52,376 bases of DNA, from assembly GCA_023430045.1 (NCBI GenBank), contig JAEZCF010000040.1, positions 1 through 52,376 on the forward strand, in the 5' to 3' direction. Shown here one piece after another: positions 1-8,494 of this stretch. The notes beneath the pieces were generated by a model that saw only the letters and a list, made by a program, of their open reading frames with translations, was not told the DNA's origin and ran no database searches. Within the stretch, counting starts at the first letter, position 1. Every line of letters begins with the position of its first letter. The stretch is from Pseudomonadota bacterium (lineage in GTDB: Bacteria > Pseudomonadota > Gammaproteobacteria > Xanthomonadales > Xanthomonadaceae). The position numbers and the translations under genes are program-made.

Positions 1-3000
1 TGGCCACGCCGGTGGCGCAGTTGTTGAGGTGGCAGATGCGCAGGTACTTGCAGCCCAGCACGATCATCGGCCCGGTGCCGAAGCCGAAGCTGTCCGCGCC
101 CAGCAGCGCGGCCTTGACCACGTCCAGCCCGGTCTTCAGGCCGCCGTCGGTCTGCAGCAGCGTGCGTGCGCGCAGGTCGTTGCCCACCAGCGCCTGATGG
201 GCTTCGGCCACGCCCAGCTCCCACGGCACGCCGGCATAGCGGATGGAACTGACCGGCGAAGCACCGGTACCGCCGTCGTGTCCGGAAATGGTGATCAGGT
301 CCGCGCCGGCCTTGACCACGCCTGCGGCAATCGTGCCGACACCGGCATGGCTGACCAGCTTCACCGATACCAGCGCGGTGGGATTGACCTGCTTCAGGTC
401 GTAGATCAGCTGCGCCAGGTCTTCGATGGAATAGATGTCGTGGTGCGGGGGCGGCGAGATAAGACCGATGCCGGGCCGGGCATAGCGCAGCCGGGCGATC
501 AGCTCGTTGACCTTGTGCCCGGGCAGCTGGCCGCCTTCGCCGGGCTTGGCGCCCTGTGCCACCTTGATCTGCAGTACCTCGGCATTGACCAGGTATTCGG
601 CGGTGACGCCGAAGCGGCCCGATGCCACCTGCTTGATCTTGCTCCGCCGCTCGGTTCCGTAGCGTGCCGGATCCTCGCCACCTTCACCGGAATTGCTGCG
701 CCCGCCGAGGCGGTTCATGGCGATGGCCAGCGCTTCGTGCGCCTCCGGCGACAATGCGCCCAGACTGATCGCCGCCGTATCGAAGCGCGGGAACAACGCG
801 CTGGCCGGGGCGACCTCGTCGAGTGGGACCGGCGTGGCGGCGGGCACCAGCTCCAGCAGGTCGCGCAGCGTCGACGGCGGCCGTGCATGCACAGCCTCGC
901 AGTACTGCTGCCAGTGCACCGCATCTCCGCTGCGCGACGCGCGCTGCAGGGTCATGACCACGTCGGGGTTGTACATGTGGTATTCGCCGCCGTGCACGTA
1001 CTTCAGCACGCCACCGACATCCGGCTGCACCTGGTCGTCCCAGGCCAGTGCGGTCAGCTCGCGCGCTTCGGCATCCAGCCGTGCGAAGCCGACGCCGGCC
1101 ACGCGCGACGGTGTTTCCGGGAAGCACAGATCGACCACCTCCGGCTCCAGGCCGACGATCTCGAACAGCTGCGCGCCGCGGTAGCTGGCGACGGTGCAGA
1201 TGCCCATCTTGGAGATGATCTTGGACAGTCCCTTGTACACGCCCTTGCGGTACCGGCGGCCGATCTGCGACTGCTCGCCGCCCTTGCTCAGCTTGAGGAT
1301 GCCGCGACGGCCCAGGTCGAACAGGGTCTGGTAGGCCAGGTACGGGTACACCGCGGTGGCCCCGAAACCGAGCAGGCACGCCATGTGGTGCGGATCGCGT
1401 GCGGTGCCGGTTTCCAGGATCAGGTTGACGTCGCAGCGCAGGCCCACGCGGCACAGGTGGTGGTGAACCGCGCTGGTGGCCAGAAGCGCGTGGACCATCG
1501 GCCGGTCGGCCACCGGGTAGCGGTCGGACAGCAGCAGCATCACCATGCCATCGCGCGCCGCCTGCTCGGCCTCGGCACAGATGCGCTCGATGCCCGCGCG
1601 CAGGCCCTCCTCTTCACTGTAGGAGAGATCGATCAGGCGGTTGGCGTCGGCATACTGTTCCATCTTCAGCAGCTGGCGCAGCTTGCGCTGGCTGAGCACC
1701 GGCGAGTTGAGGATGACGTGGTTCACCGTCTCCGCACCGGCATGGAAGATGTTGGTTTCCCTGCCGAGCTGGGTGGACAGGGACATCGCGCAGTCTTCGC
1801 GCAGCGGATCGATCGGCGGATTGGTGACCTGCGCGAAGGCCTGGCGGAAATAGTCGTACAGCGGACGGCTGCGCTCGCTGAGCACCGCCATCGGGGTGTC
1901 ATCGCCCATCGAGCCGGTGGCTTCCTGTTCGGTCTCGGCCAGTGGGCGCAGCACCTGTTCCACTTCCTCGGTGCTGAGCTGGTAGAGCTTGTGATAGCTG
2001 CGCAGGGTGCGGGCGTCGAACGGTTCCTCCACCAGCGAAGGGTCGATCAGTTCGGTCTGCAGGTAGGTCACGCCCTGGTGCAGCCATTGCTTGTAGGGCG
2101 CGCGGCCGCGGTTGATGCGGTCCACCGCGTCGGAATCCAGCAGGTCGCCGCGCTTGAGATCGATGGCGATCATCTCGCCCGGGCCGAGCTTGCCCTTGCG
2201 CACCACGCGTTCGGTGGGCACTTCCCAGACGCCCGCCTCGGAGGCCACCAGGAAATGCCGGTCGGAGGTCAGCATCCAGCGCGCCGGGCGCAGCCCGTTG
2301 CGGTCCAGCGTACACACGGCATAGCGACCATCGCAGGCGACGATGCCGGCCGGACCGTCCCAAGGCTCGCTGTTGAGGCCATGGAATTCATAGAACGCGG
2401 CCAGGTCCGGGTCCTTGAACTCCAGTGACTGCGTTGCCGGCGGCACCAGGATGCGCAGTGCCTGGATCAGCTCCATGCCCGCAGACACCATCAGCTCCAG
2501 CATGTTGTCCAGGCTCTGCGAGTCCGAACCGTGCATGGAGATCACCGGGTCGAATTCGCCGATGTCGAAGCGCGGTGTCTTCCAGACCTTGCTGCGTGCC
2601 TGCGCCCAGCGGCGGTTGCCTTCGATGGTGTTGATCTCGCCGTTGTGGGCGAGCATGCGGAATGGATGTGCCAGCGGCCAGCGCGGCAGCGTGTTGGTGG
2701 AAAACCGCTGGTGGAACACGATCGCGCTGGAGGCAAGGTCGCTGCGCTGCAGGTCCAGGTAGAAGCGGCCCAGCTTGTCCGGCAGCACCATGCCTTTGTA
2801 GCTGATGGCGTCCGGGCTGAGCGTGGTGACGTAGTAATCGCCATGTCCGCGCAGCTGCTGCTCGCTGCGGCGGCGGGCCAGGAACAGCGCAAGGGTGAAT
2901 GCTGCTTCGTCCTGCGCATCGCCGGCGTCCACGAACACCTGTTCGATGCGCGGCAGCGTATCGCGCGCCAGCTGGCCGCAGACGCTGTCGTCGGTGGGCA

Positions 3001-3376
3001 CCACGCGCCAGCCGCGCGGCTGCGTGCCGGCGGCCCGCAGCTCGCTGTCCAGCACCGCGCGGCACTGTGCGGCGGCATCGGCATCGTGCGGCAGGAACAC
3101 CACACCGGCAGCGAAGCGTGCGCCGACCGTGATGCCGGCTTCGCCGGCAATGGCCTTCAGAAATGCCTGCGGCCGACGCAACAGCAGACCGCAGCCATCG
3201 CCGGTCACGCCATCGGCAGCCACGCCACCACGGTGGGTCATGCGCGAAAGGGCTGCGATGGCGGTATCCACCAGCAGTCGCGAAGGCTGGTCGTCGAGCT
3301 GGGCGACCATGCCGAAGCCACAGGCATCGCGCTCGTGGCGTGGATCGTAAAGCCCGTGGCGGTTGCGGGGGGCCAT
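1..3376 (-). CDS. gltB: Glutamate synthase large subunit, 3' end beyond window
   Basis: Large (alpha) subunit of NADPH-dependent GOGAT, which makes two glutamates from glutamine and 2-oxoglutarate. It is the partner of glutamine synthetase (glnA, 44050). The window holds 1125 codons of a protein usually near 1500 residues. The start at 3376 leaves an 18-residue propeptide before Cys19 (ERDACGFGM), the class II amidotransferase nucleophile exposed by processing in this family. Glutaminase motifs follow (THRGGVAADGVTGDGCGLLL, about 47-66; FSTNTLPRWPLAHPFRMLAHNGEIN, split over about 240-265). The FMN domain follows (SGHDGGTGASP near residue 1030). The 3Fe-4S cysteines Cys1109, Cys1115 and Cys1120 sit at the window edge. 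The reading frame is open throughout. gltD would be expected to the left. The family call is certain; the C-terminal helix domain is not visible. Confidence 0.97.
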   Translation of the reverse strand, partial: MAPRNRHGLYDPRHERDACGFGMVAQLDDQPSRLLVDTAIAALSRMTHRGGVAADGVTGDGCGLLLRRPQAFLKAIAGEAGITVGARFAAGVVFLPHDADAAAQCRAVLDSELRAAGTQPRGWRVVPTDDSVCGQLARDTLPRIEQVFVDAGDAQDEAAFTLALFLARRRSEQQLRGHGDYYVTTLSPDAISYKGMVLPDKLGRFYLDLQRSDLASSAIVFHQRFSTNTLPRWPLAHPFRMLAHNGEINTIEGNRRWAQARSKVWKTPRFDIGEFDPVISMHGSDSQSLDNMLELMVSAGMELIQALRILVPPATQSLEFKDPDLAAFYEFHGLNSEPWDGPAGIVACDGRYAVCTLDRNGLRPARWMLTSDRHFLVASEAGVWEVPTERVVRKGKLGPGEMIAIDLKRGDLLDSDAVDRINRGRAPYKQWLHQGVTYLQTELIDPSLVEEPFDARTLRSYHKLYQLSTEEVEQVLRPLAETEQEATGSMGDDTPMAVLSERSRPLYDYFRQAFAQVTNPPIDPLREDCAMSLSTQLGRETNIFHAGAETVNHVILNSPVLSQRKLRQLLKMEQYADANRLIDLSYSEEEGLRAGIERICAEAEQAARDGMVMLLLSDRYPVADRPMVHALLATSAVHHHLCRVGLRCDVNLILETGTARDPHHMACLLGFGATAVYPYLAYQTLFDLGRRGILKLSKGGEQSQIGRRYRKGVYKGLSKIISKMGICTVASYRGAQLFEIVGLEPEVVDLCFPETPSRVAGVGFARLDAEARELTALAWDDQVQPDVGGVLKYVHGGEYHMYNPDVVMTLQRASRSGDAVHWQQYCEAVHARPPSTLRDLLELVPAATPVPLDEVAPASALFPRFDTAAISLGALSPEAHEALAIAMNRLGGRSNSGEGGEDPARYGTERRSKIKQVASGRFGVTAEYLVNAEVLQIKVAQGAKPGEGGQLPGHKVNELIARLRYARPGIGLISPPPHHDIYSIEDLAQLIYDLKQVNPTALVSVKLVSHAGVGTIAAGVVKAGADLITISGHDGGTGASPVSSIRYAGVPWELGVAEAHQALVGNDLRARTLLQTDGGLKTGLDVVKAALLGADSFGFGTGPMIVLGCKYLRICHLNNCATGVA

Positions 3377-3509
3377 CTGTGCCTCGTCGTCAGGTGAGCG
3401 GCGACACTCGTCCCCGCACATTCGCTGCAGCGCGCATCAGGAGGTCACCGGATGGCTTCGACTAGAGCATAGATGCTGCGTTGCCGCAACACACGGTTGC
3501 ACGCGCAAC

Positions 3510-3530
3510 CAAGGCGCTGGCAACGCCTTG
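3510..3530 (-). terminator. Hairpin downstream of I78 lipoprotein gene
   Basis: Inverted repeat CAAGGCG / CGCCTTG with a 7-nt loop, 16 bp beyond the stop of the minus-strand I78 gene and upstream of gltB. It lacks a clear T-run, so it is a weak or factor-assisted terminator at best. The rest of 3377-3546 is gltB leader with no promoter I can defend. Confidence 0.35.
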
Positions 3531-3546
3531 ATTGCGCTGGAAAAGA

Positions 3547-3936
3547 TCAGCCGCAGCGCGTGCCGGTGACGATGTTCTTTTCATCCACTTCGATGTTCAG
3601 CCGCTCGCCGACGAACTCCATGGTGGTCATGTCGCCGGGCTTGAGCACACGCAGTTCGCGCGCGCCGGCATCCTGCCGGGCCTGGTTGCCCAGCGCTTCA
3701 TCGTACGGCTGGCCGACCAGGCTCTGTACCTGGGTGGCATCGCAGCTGCCGACCGGCGGTGCCTCGGTGGCCTTGCCCGTTTCATCGGCCGGTGCCGAAG
3801 CCTCCTGCGCGGCCTGCCGGGCACTGGTGGCCGCGGCATCCTGTTCGTCCATCGAGGGGGCCGAGCAGGCGGCCAGCAGGATGGGAAGCAGGAGCAGGGT
3901 GGGACGGAACAGGCGCGGCAATGACTGGAACGACAT
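3547..3936 (-). CDS. I78-family peptidase inhibitor-like lipoprotein (copy 1)
   Basis: 129 residues. The start at 3936 gives a lipoprotein signal peptide (TLLLLPILLAACS, acylated Cys24) and sits behind a GGAGA-type ribosome site; longer in-frame starts would bury that signal. A low-complexity Ala/Glu/Asp linker follows. The C-terminal about 65 residues carry the I78 pattern: C-D-A-x-VQSLVGQP, an A-R-x-D-AGARELR-V-x-PGD block, then a final CG. Characterised I78 members inhibit serine proteases; inhibition by this copy is inferred only. The predicted site is the outer or inner membrane, facing the periplasm. Two more copies lie at 5091 and 7070, each in its own transcription unit. It is divergent from the topoisomerase gene. 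Confidence 0.85.
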   Translation of the reverse strand: MSFQSLPRLFRPTLLLLPILLAACSAPSMDEQDAAATSARQAAQEASAPADETGKATEAPPVGSCDATQVQSLVGQPYDEALGNQARQDAGARELRVLKPGDMTTMEFVGERLNIEVDEKNIVTGTRCG

Positions 3937-4054
3937 GCGGTCTCCGGAAAGCATGCGGAATGACAGGGATGTGAGGATAACGGCTGGCAGCCGTGCATGT
4001 GTTGTCGTTGCGTTATTGACGCCGCGCAGCATCCTGCCCCTCCACACTCGCGGC

Positions 4055-5113
4055 ATGACCTCTGCCGCCCCGACACCAGAAAAAGCTGCCGCCCGTAACG
4101 CCGGGCTGCGCCATGTGGACGACAGCCAGCCCGGCTATCGGCGAAGGAAGGCCGGCACGGGCTTCAGCTACCGTGACGCGGAGGGTCACGCCGTGCGCGA
4201 CGCCGATACGCTGGCACGGATCCGATCGCTGGCCATCCCGCCGGCCTACACCGATGTGTGGATATGCGCGTGGCCCAACGGCCATCTGCAGGCCACCGGC
4301 CGTGACGCGCGCGGACGCAAGCAGTACCGCTATCACGCCGAGTGGGCGCGGGTACGTGGGGCCGGAAAATTCGACCGCATCATAGCGTTCGGCCAGGCCT
4401 TGCCGAGGTTGCGGCGCAGGCTGCGGCAGGATCTTCGCCGGCCGGGCTATCCACGCGAAAAGGTGCTCGCAATCGTGGTGGCATTGCTGGCCGATACGCT
4501 GGTGCGGATCGGCAATGAAGCCTATGCGCGCGACAACAAGTCCTTTGGCCTGACCACCCTGCGCAACCGCCACCTGTCACTGGTGAAGGGCGGTCGCGTA
4601 TTGATGCGCTTCCGCGGCAAGTCGGGACAGCAGCAGGAGGTGGCGATAGGCGACAAGGCGCTGGCCAGGCAGGTACGGCGCATCCAGCAGTTGCCCGGCC
4701 AGGCACTGTTCCAGTATCGCGATGACGAGGGCGCACTGCAGCCCGTGGATTCCGGCGAAGTGAACGATTACCTGCGCGAGGTGATGGGCGGGGAATTCAC
4801 CGCCAAGGATTTCCGCACGTGGGGCGGGACCGTTGAAGCACTGCGGGTGTTCGCGGCCACCGAACTGCCCGAGCCGACCAGCGCGACCCGGCTGGCTGCG
4901 GTCCAGCGCGAAGTGGTGTGCAAGGTTGCCTCGCTGCTGGGCAACACGCCGGCGGTCTGCCGCAAGGCCTATATCGACCCCTGTGTTTTCGATGGCTGGG
5001 AGCGCGGCGAACTGGCCGCGCTGGCGGGCCTGCGTGGGCCTCGCCAGTGGGAGCAGGCCACGCTGCGTTACCTGCGCCGCGCGCGCAGGCTCAACCGCAG
5101 TAGATCGCGGTGA
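4055..5113 (+). CDS. DNA topoisomerase IB (poxvirus/bacterial type)
   Basis: 352 residues, typical for bacterial type IB topoisomerases, which relax supercoils by a transient 3'-phosphotyrosyl nick. The N-terminal domain includes the GxxYRRRKAGTGFSY block (27-39). The catalytic domain contains RIGNEAYARDNKSFGLTTLR (151-170), KDFRTWGGT (251-259, active-site Arg) and RKAYIDP with the nucleophile Tyr306. The ATG at 4055 was chosen because similarity begins soon after it; the frame is open further upstream through the divergent I78 gene. The 3' end overlaps the convergent I78 gene at 5091 by 23 bp. Confidence 0.95.
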   Translation: MTSAAPTPEKAAARNAGLRHVDDSQPGYRRRKAGTGFSYRDAEGHAVRDADTLARIRSLAIPPAYTDVWICAWPNGHLQATGRDARGRKQYRYHAEWARVRGAGKFDRIIAFGQALPRLRRRLRQDLRRPGYPREKVLAIVVALLADTLVRIGNEAYARDNKSFGLTTLRNRHLSLVKGGRVLMRFRGKSGQQQEVAIGDKALARQVRRIQQLPGQALFQYRDDEGALQPVDSGEVNDYLREVMGGEFTAKDFRTWGGTVEALRVFAATELPEPTSATRLAAVQREVVCKVASLLGNTPAVCRKAYIDPCVFDGWERGELAALAGLRGPRQWEQATLRYLRRARRLNRSRSR

Positions 5114-5435
5114 TGTTGTTGGTACGTCCTGTTTCGATGGTCAGCCGCTCGCCACCCTGATGGGCAGCGCCGGCTGCCGGATCGGCGCTGCCGCTGGCGG
5201 TGGCGCCACTGCGTTCCAGGGTGCCGCGCACCACCTGCACCTGCAGGCTGTCGCTGTCCACGCGTGCGCGCTCCACGGTCATGTCGGTGGCGGCCAGGCC
5301 GACCGCGCCCTGGACCTTGTCCAGGTGACACTGGCCAGAGATGACGCCGTCTATCGGCTGCACCTGTGCCACCGGCGTGCTGCTGCATGCGGACAGGGAA
5401 ACAGCCAGTGCGGCCATGCTGAGATAACGGATCAT
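5091..5435 (-). CDS. I78-family inhibitor-like lipoprotein (copy 2)
   Basis: 114 residues. A lipoprotein signal ends at Cys17 (VSLSACSS), behind a GGAGCAGG ribosome site. The mature part keeps the first Cys (SGQCHLDKVQG), a shortened central region and the C-terminal pattern GGERLTIETGRTNNITAIYCG (split at the final CG), with the Cys pair expected of I78 proteins. It is more divergent than the copies at 3547 and 7070: the canonical AGAR-x-x-R block is replaced by a Ser/Ala/Gly-rich stretch. It may have changed target or lost inhibitory activity. Convergent with and overlapping the topoisomerase gene. Confidence 0.75.
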   Translation of the reverse strand: MIRYLSMAALAVSLSACSSTPVAQVQPIDGVISGQCHLDKVQGAVGLAATDMTVERARVDSDSLQVQVVRGTLERSGATASGSADPAAGAAHQGGERLTIETGRTNNITAIYCG

Positions 5436-5592
5436 CGGTCCTGCTCCAGGGTCATGAGGGTCATGGGGCCCTAGCGTGCCGCGTGCGGCGTGGTGCTGCG
5501 ATGAAGTCCTTTACGCGGTGACCACGATGCATTCACCGCATGCGGCCGGTGGTACCTACAGACTGGGGGTCCTGTTCTGATGGAGTGCCCTC

Positions 5593-5826
5593 ATGTCCCT
5601 CTGCGATGTCTGCGGCAACGACTACGACAAGAGTTTCACGCTGACCCAGGGCGGCAGGAGCGGCACCTTCGATTCCTTCGAATGCGCCATCCACGCATTC
5701 GCGCCGCGTTGTGCCCACTGCGATTGCAGGGTGATAGGGCACGGCGTTGAAGGCGGCGGCGCCATCTACTGCTGCGCTCACTGTGCCAGCCACGCCGGTG
5801 TCCAAGGCGTCGCCGACCGCGCCTGA
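5593..5826 (+). CDS. Small Cys-rich putative metal-binding protein (metallothionein-like)
   Basis: 77 residues with nine cysteines (4, 7, 31, 40, 43, 45, 60, 61, 64) and several histidines. They are arranged as CDVCGNDY, FECAIHAF, CAHCDC and CCAHCASH. The spacing suggests one or two zinc-binding treble-clef or metallothionein-like sites. No signal peptide or membrane segment is present, so it is probably cytosolic. A GGAG-like site precedes the ATG. Similar short proteins in xanthomonads are annotated hypothetical or metallothionein; zinc binding is inferred from cysteine spacing only. The next gene downstream, on the same strand, encodes the SDR oxidoreductase. Confidence 0.7.
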   Translation: MSLCDVCGNDYDKSFTLTQGGRSGTFDSFECAIHAFAPRCAHCDCRVIGHGVEGGGAIYCCAHCASHAGVQGVADRA

Positions 5827-5923
5827 GAACGGACCGCGCATGTAGCGGTCCGGCCGCAGCGTACAGCTGAAAATCCTATCCATCTGAAGACGATCCACCT
5901 GAAGAGAAGAGGAGAGAATCTCC

Positions 5924-7030
5924 ATGGCAACGAAAAACGTACCTGCCCGCCAGAAAGCGACTCCCAAGACCCGCAGGAATGCCAAGACGGCACCAGCTGA
6001 GGCGGCCGCGCCGGAGCGCAGCCGCGTCGTCAAGACGGCCACCCGCAAGGCGGCACAGACCGATGAGCGCGCGGCTCGCGTCGCTGCCAGGCAGCGCCGC
6101 CTGCAGGACCAGGAAAAGGCCAAGGATGTGCGTGCCAGCAAGAAGGCCGCGAAAAAGAAAGTATCCCAGGCAGGCCCGCGCCGGCAGCCGGAGAAGATGC
6201 CGGCACAGACCATCGCCAAGCCCGGCAACGAACACGAGCTTTCGCTGGCGCCACGTTTCCTCGCCCCGGACTATGTCGGCAGCGGCAAGCTGCAGGGCCT
6301 GCGCGCGATAGTCACCGGCGGCGACTCCGGCATCGGCCGTGCCGTGGCCGTGCTGTTCGCCCGCGAAGGCGCGGACGTGGCCGTGCTGCACCTGGACGAG
6401 CACGAGGACGCCGACGTCACCCGCCAGCACGTGGAAGGCGAAGGTGGACGCTGCGTGGTGATTGCTGGTGATGTGCGTGATCCGCGCTTCTGCAATCGTG
6501 CCGTGAAGCAGGTGGCCAAGGCATTCGGCGGCATCGACATCCTGGTCAACAACGCCGCGTTCCAGCTGCACTGCCATCGCCTGGAAGACCTCGAGGACGA
6601 CCATCTGCAGGAAACCCTGCAGACCAACATCGGTGGCTATATCCAGATGGCGCGCGCAGTTCTGCCGCACCTGGGGGAAGGCGCGAGCATCATCAATTCC
6701 GGCTCGGAAACGGGCCTGTTCGGCAGCAAGTCACTGGTCGACTATTCGGCCACCAAGGGCGCCATCCATGCATTCACCAAATCGCTGGCCAGCCAGCTGC
6801 TGCCGCGTGGCATCCGGGTGAACTGCGTGGCCCCCGGGCCGGTGTGGACGCCATTGAATCCGGCGGACAAGGCGGCGCCGGACGTGGCGGAATTCGGCCA
6901 GGACAGCGACATGGGACGTGCCGCGCAGCCGGAGGAACTGTCGCCGGCGTATGTCTTCCTGGCCGCGCCAAGCTGTGCCAGCTACATCAGCGGCGCGATC
7001 CTGCCGGTGATGGGCGGCCCGCGCGGTTGA
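5924..7030 (+). CDS. SDR-family oxidoreductase with basic histone-like N-terminal tail
   Basis: 368 residues. Residues about 110-368 form a classical short-chain dehydrogenase: NAD(P) motif TGGDSGIG (131-138), NNAA (209-212), catalytic Ser261, Tyr274 and Lys278 (YSATKGA), and PGPVWTP. The closest family is the YhdF/YghA-like group ('glucose/ribitol dehydrogenase'), which shares the PAQTIAKPG...KPG-type lead-in. Residues 1-90 are an added Lys/Arg/Ala-rich segment (for example ASKKAAKKKV) resembling histone H1-like tails, with no signal peptide. The start at 5924 follows AGAGGAGAGAATCTCC, a strong ribosome site, so the tail is likely translated. The substrate is unknown; the tail could bind nucleic acid. 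Confidence 0.9.
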   Translation: MATKNVPARQKATPKTRRNAKTAPAEAAAPERSRVVKTATRKAAQTDERAARVAARQRRLQDQEKAKDVRASKKAAKKKVSQAGPRRQPEKMPAQTIAKPGNEHELSLAPRFLAPDYVGSGKLQGLRAIVTGGDSGIGRAVAVLFAREGADVAVLHLDEHEDADVTRQHVEGEGGRCVVIAGDVRDPRFCNRAVKQVAKAFGGIDILVNNAAFQLHCHRLEDLEDDHLQETLQTNIGGYIQMARAVLPHLGEGASIINSGSETGLFGSKSLVDYSATKGAIHAFTKSLASQLLPRGIRVNCVAPGPVWTPLNPADKAAPDVAEFGQDSDMGRAAQPEELSPAYVFLAAPSCASYISGAILPVMGGPRG

Positions 7031-7038
7031 TCGACGCA

Positions 7039-7060
7039 GGACCGGTCCATGGACCGGTCC
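7039..7060. repeat. 22-bp perfect palindrome between convergent genes
   Basis: GGACCGGTCC-AT-GGACCGGTCC is its own reverse complement, and each arm is itself palindromic. It lies 8 bp after the SDR stop and 9 bp before the end of the convergent I78 gene. It could form a hairpin in either transcript, but no T-run follows, so bidirectional termination is only a suggestion. Confidence 0.6.
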
Positions 7061-7069
7061 TGCCCACTG

Positions 7070-7393
7070 TCAGCCGCAGCTGGCGCGTTCGATCCTGTTG
7101 TCCGCATCGACGCTGATGGTGATGCGGTCTTCGCGGTAATCCATGGTCACCGCCATGCCCGGCTTGACCACGCGCGCGGTGCGGGCGCCGGCGTCACGCA
7201 CCGCCTTGTCGATGACTTCCTGGCTGGCCTTTTTCCCGGTCAGCGCCGGCAACGTGTCGGCGTGACAATGGCTGCCCAGGCCGGCCACTTCCGGCTTCGG
7301 CTGGCTCGGCGCGGTATTCACGCTGGACGGGGTGCTGCTGCATGCCGCAAGCGGCAACGCACAGCCCAACAGCAACAGAAGCTTGCAACGCAT
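7070..7393 (-). CDS. I78-family peptidase inhibitor-like lipoprotein (copy 3)
   Basis: 107 residues. Lipoprotein signal ALPLAACSS with acylated Cys18, then a short Pro/Ser linker and a full I78 domain: SHCHADTLPALTGKKAS, DAGARTARVVKPG, VTMDYREDRITISVD and terminal ASCG. It is the best match to the family of the three copies in this window. The expected role is periplasmic inhibition of a serine protease, or another protein-protein function; target unknown. It is convergent with the SDR gene and downstream of the exonuclease/helicase pair on the same strand, separated by 69 bp. Confidence 0.85.
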   Translation of the reverse strand: MRCKLLLLLGCALPLAACSSTPSSVNTAPSQPKPEVAGLGSHCHADTLPALTGKKASQEVIDKAVRDAGARTARVVKPGMAVTMDYREDRITISVDADNRIERASCG

Positions 7394-7462
7394 GACAGGA
7401 CCTCCCGGTTGTGAAGAGTTCCCAGTGTGCGCGGCGGCGGTGGACGAGGCGTCAACGGGGCT

Positions 7463-8494
7463 TCATCCGGGCATCGACAACGCCAGCGTCTCACGTTCCC
7501 GTTGCTCTTCCAGTACCAGCCGCTGCACCAGCAGCGACAGGGTCACCACGTCCTGGTGGTTGTGCTTGCCGACCCGCCGCAGGTCCACCGCATCGCCGCC
7601 GCGCAGGTAGCGCAGCCAGGCTGCCGGCGCCTCCGAACCCGGCAGGTCGTCCTCACGCACCACCTGCAGAAGCTGCCGCTCGATGGTGGCCAGCCGGCAG
7701 TTCTCCCAGCGGCCACGGTAGCGGCGACGGGTGGGGAACAGCAGGTCCACGTGGTCCAGCGCGGCCAATGGATCGCCTGCGCGGGCCAACCGGTAACGGG
7801 TCTTCAGCAGCGGCGCGTCATAGCAGCGGCCGTTGTAGCTGCACAGCACGGTGCGTGGCTGCAGCCAGCCGGCGAAGGTACGCAGCATCGCGGTTTCGGC
7901 GGCCATGGTGGCCATCAGCAGCTGGCGGATGCGCAGACCCGGGCCGCGCTGGGCATCCACGGTCCAGTCAGCGGCACCGATCATGAACGCACGGGTGCCG
8001 GTGCCACCGGCCAGCCCGGTGGTCTCGGTATCGAAGAACAGCAGATCGCCGGGCGCCACCTGTTCCTGTTCCCGGCGCGCGAAGGCCAGCGACAGCGGCG
8101 CGACCGGAATTTCCACGGGCAGGAAGGCTTCGATCAGGTGCAGGCCGGGGCTGATTTCGCTCCCCGGCAGCTCGCGATCCACATTGCGCCGGCGTGCGGG
8201 CAGGCTATCGGCGCCGCGGTCGCGTACGCCGAGCAGGCGCCGCAGCCCGGCCGCATCGGCCAGCGGATGCGGGGGTGGCGACACGGCATTCTGCTTGTGG
8301 CGGATTTCCTGCTCCACCCACGCGAACACCGAACGCGGAGCCGCTGGCTGCTTCGCATCATTGGCCGCGCCAGGCAGCGCCGGGGCCGCCCCGGATGCGG
8401 ACCTGGATCCCGGCGATGCCACCGTCGACGCAGGTTTGCCGGCATCGCCGGCCTGCCGCCGCAGAAGCCGCAGTCTTTCAAGGCTCAGGCTCAT
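7463..8494 (-). CDS. DEDD-family exonuclease, MrfB/YprB-like
   Basis: 343 residues. RNase H-fold 3'-5' exonuclease domain at about 148-330: FFDTETTG with Asp155 and Glu157, SYNGRCYDAPLL with Asp226, and KHNHQDVVTL with His311/Asp315. The N-terminal 60 residues are Ala/Pro/Ser-rich and probably disordered. The start ATG overlaps the stop of the upstream helicase gene by 4 bp (ATGA), so translation is likely coupled. In Bacillus subtilis the helicase MrfA (YprA) and exonuclease MrfB (YprB) act together in repair of mitomycin C damage; the same pairing here supports that role by analogy. Confidence 0.85.
   Translation of the reverse strand: MSLSLERLRLLRRQAGDAGKPASTVASPGSRSASGAAPALPGAANDAKQPAAPRSVFAWVEQEIRHKQNAVSPPPHPLADAAGLRRLLGVRDRGADSLPARRRNVDRELPGSEISPGLHLIEAFLPVEIPVAPLSLAFARREQEQVAPGDLLFFDTETTGLAGGTGTRAFMIGAADWTVDAQRGPGLRIRQLLMATMAAETAMLRTFAGWLQPRTVLCSYNGRCYDAPLLKTRYRLARAGDPLAALDHVDLLFPTRRRYRGRWENCRLATIERQLLQVVREDDLPGSEAPAAWLRYLRGGDAVDLRRVGKHNHQDVVTLSLLVQRLVLEEQRERETLALSMPG

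Noticed and set aside
29..2428. Long plus-strand open frame opposite gltB
   Set aside because: It lies opposite the clearly conserved gltB reading frame and its translation (Gln/Arg/Asp/His-rich) has no family motif; an artefact of high GC.
3473..4054. Upstream in-frame extension of topoisomerase IB
   Set aside because: The extension runs antisense through the I78 lipoprotein gene and has no conserved content.
7039..7060. Intrinsic terminator at the perfect palindrome
   Set aside because: No T-run follows on either strand, so it is listed only as a palindrome.
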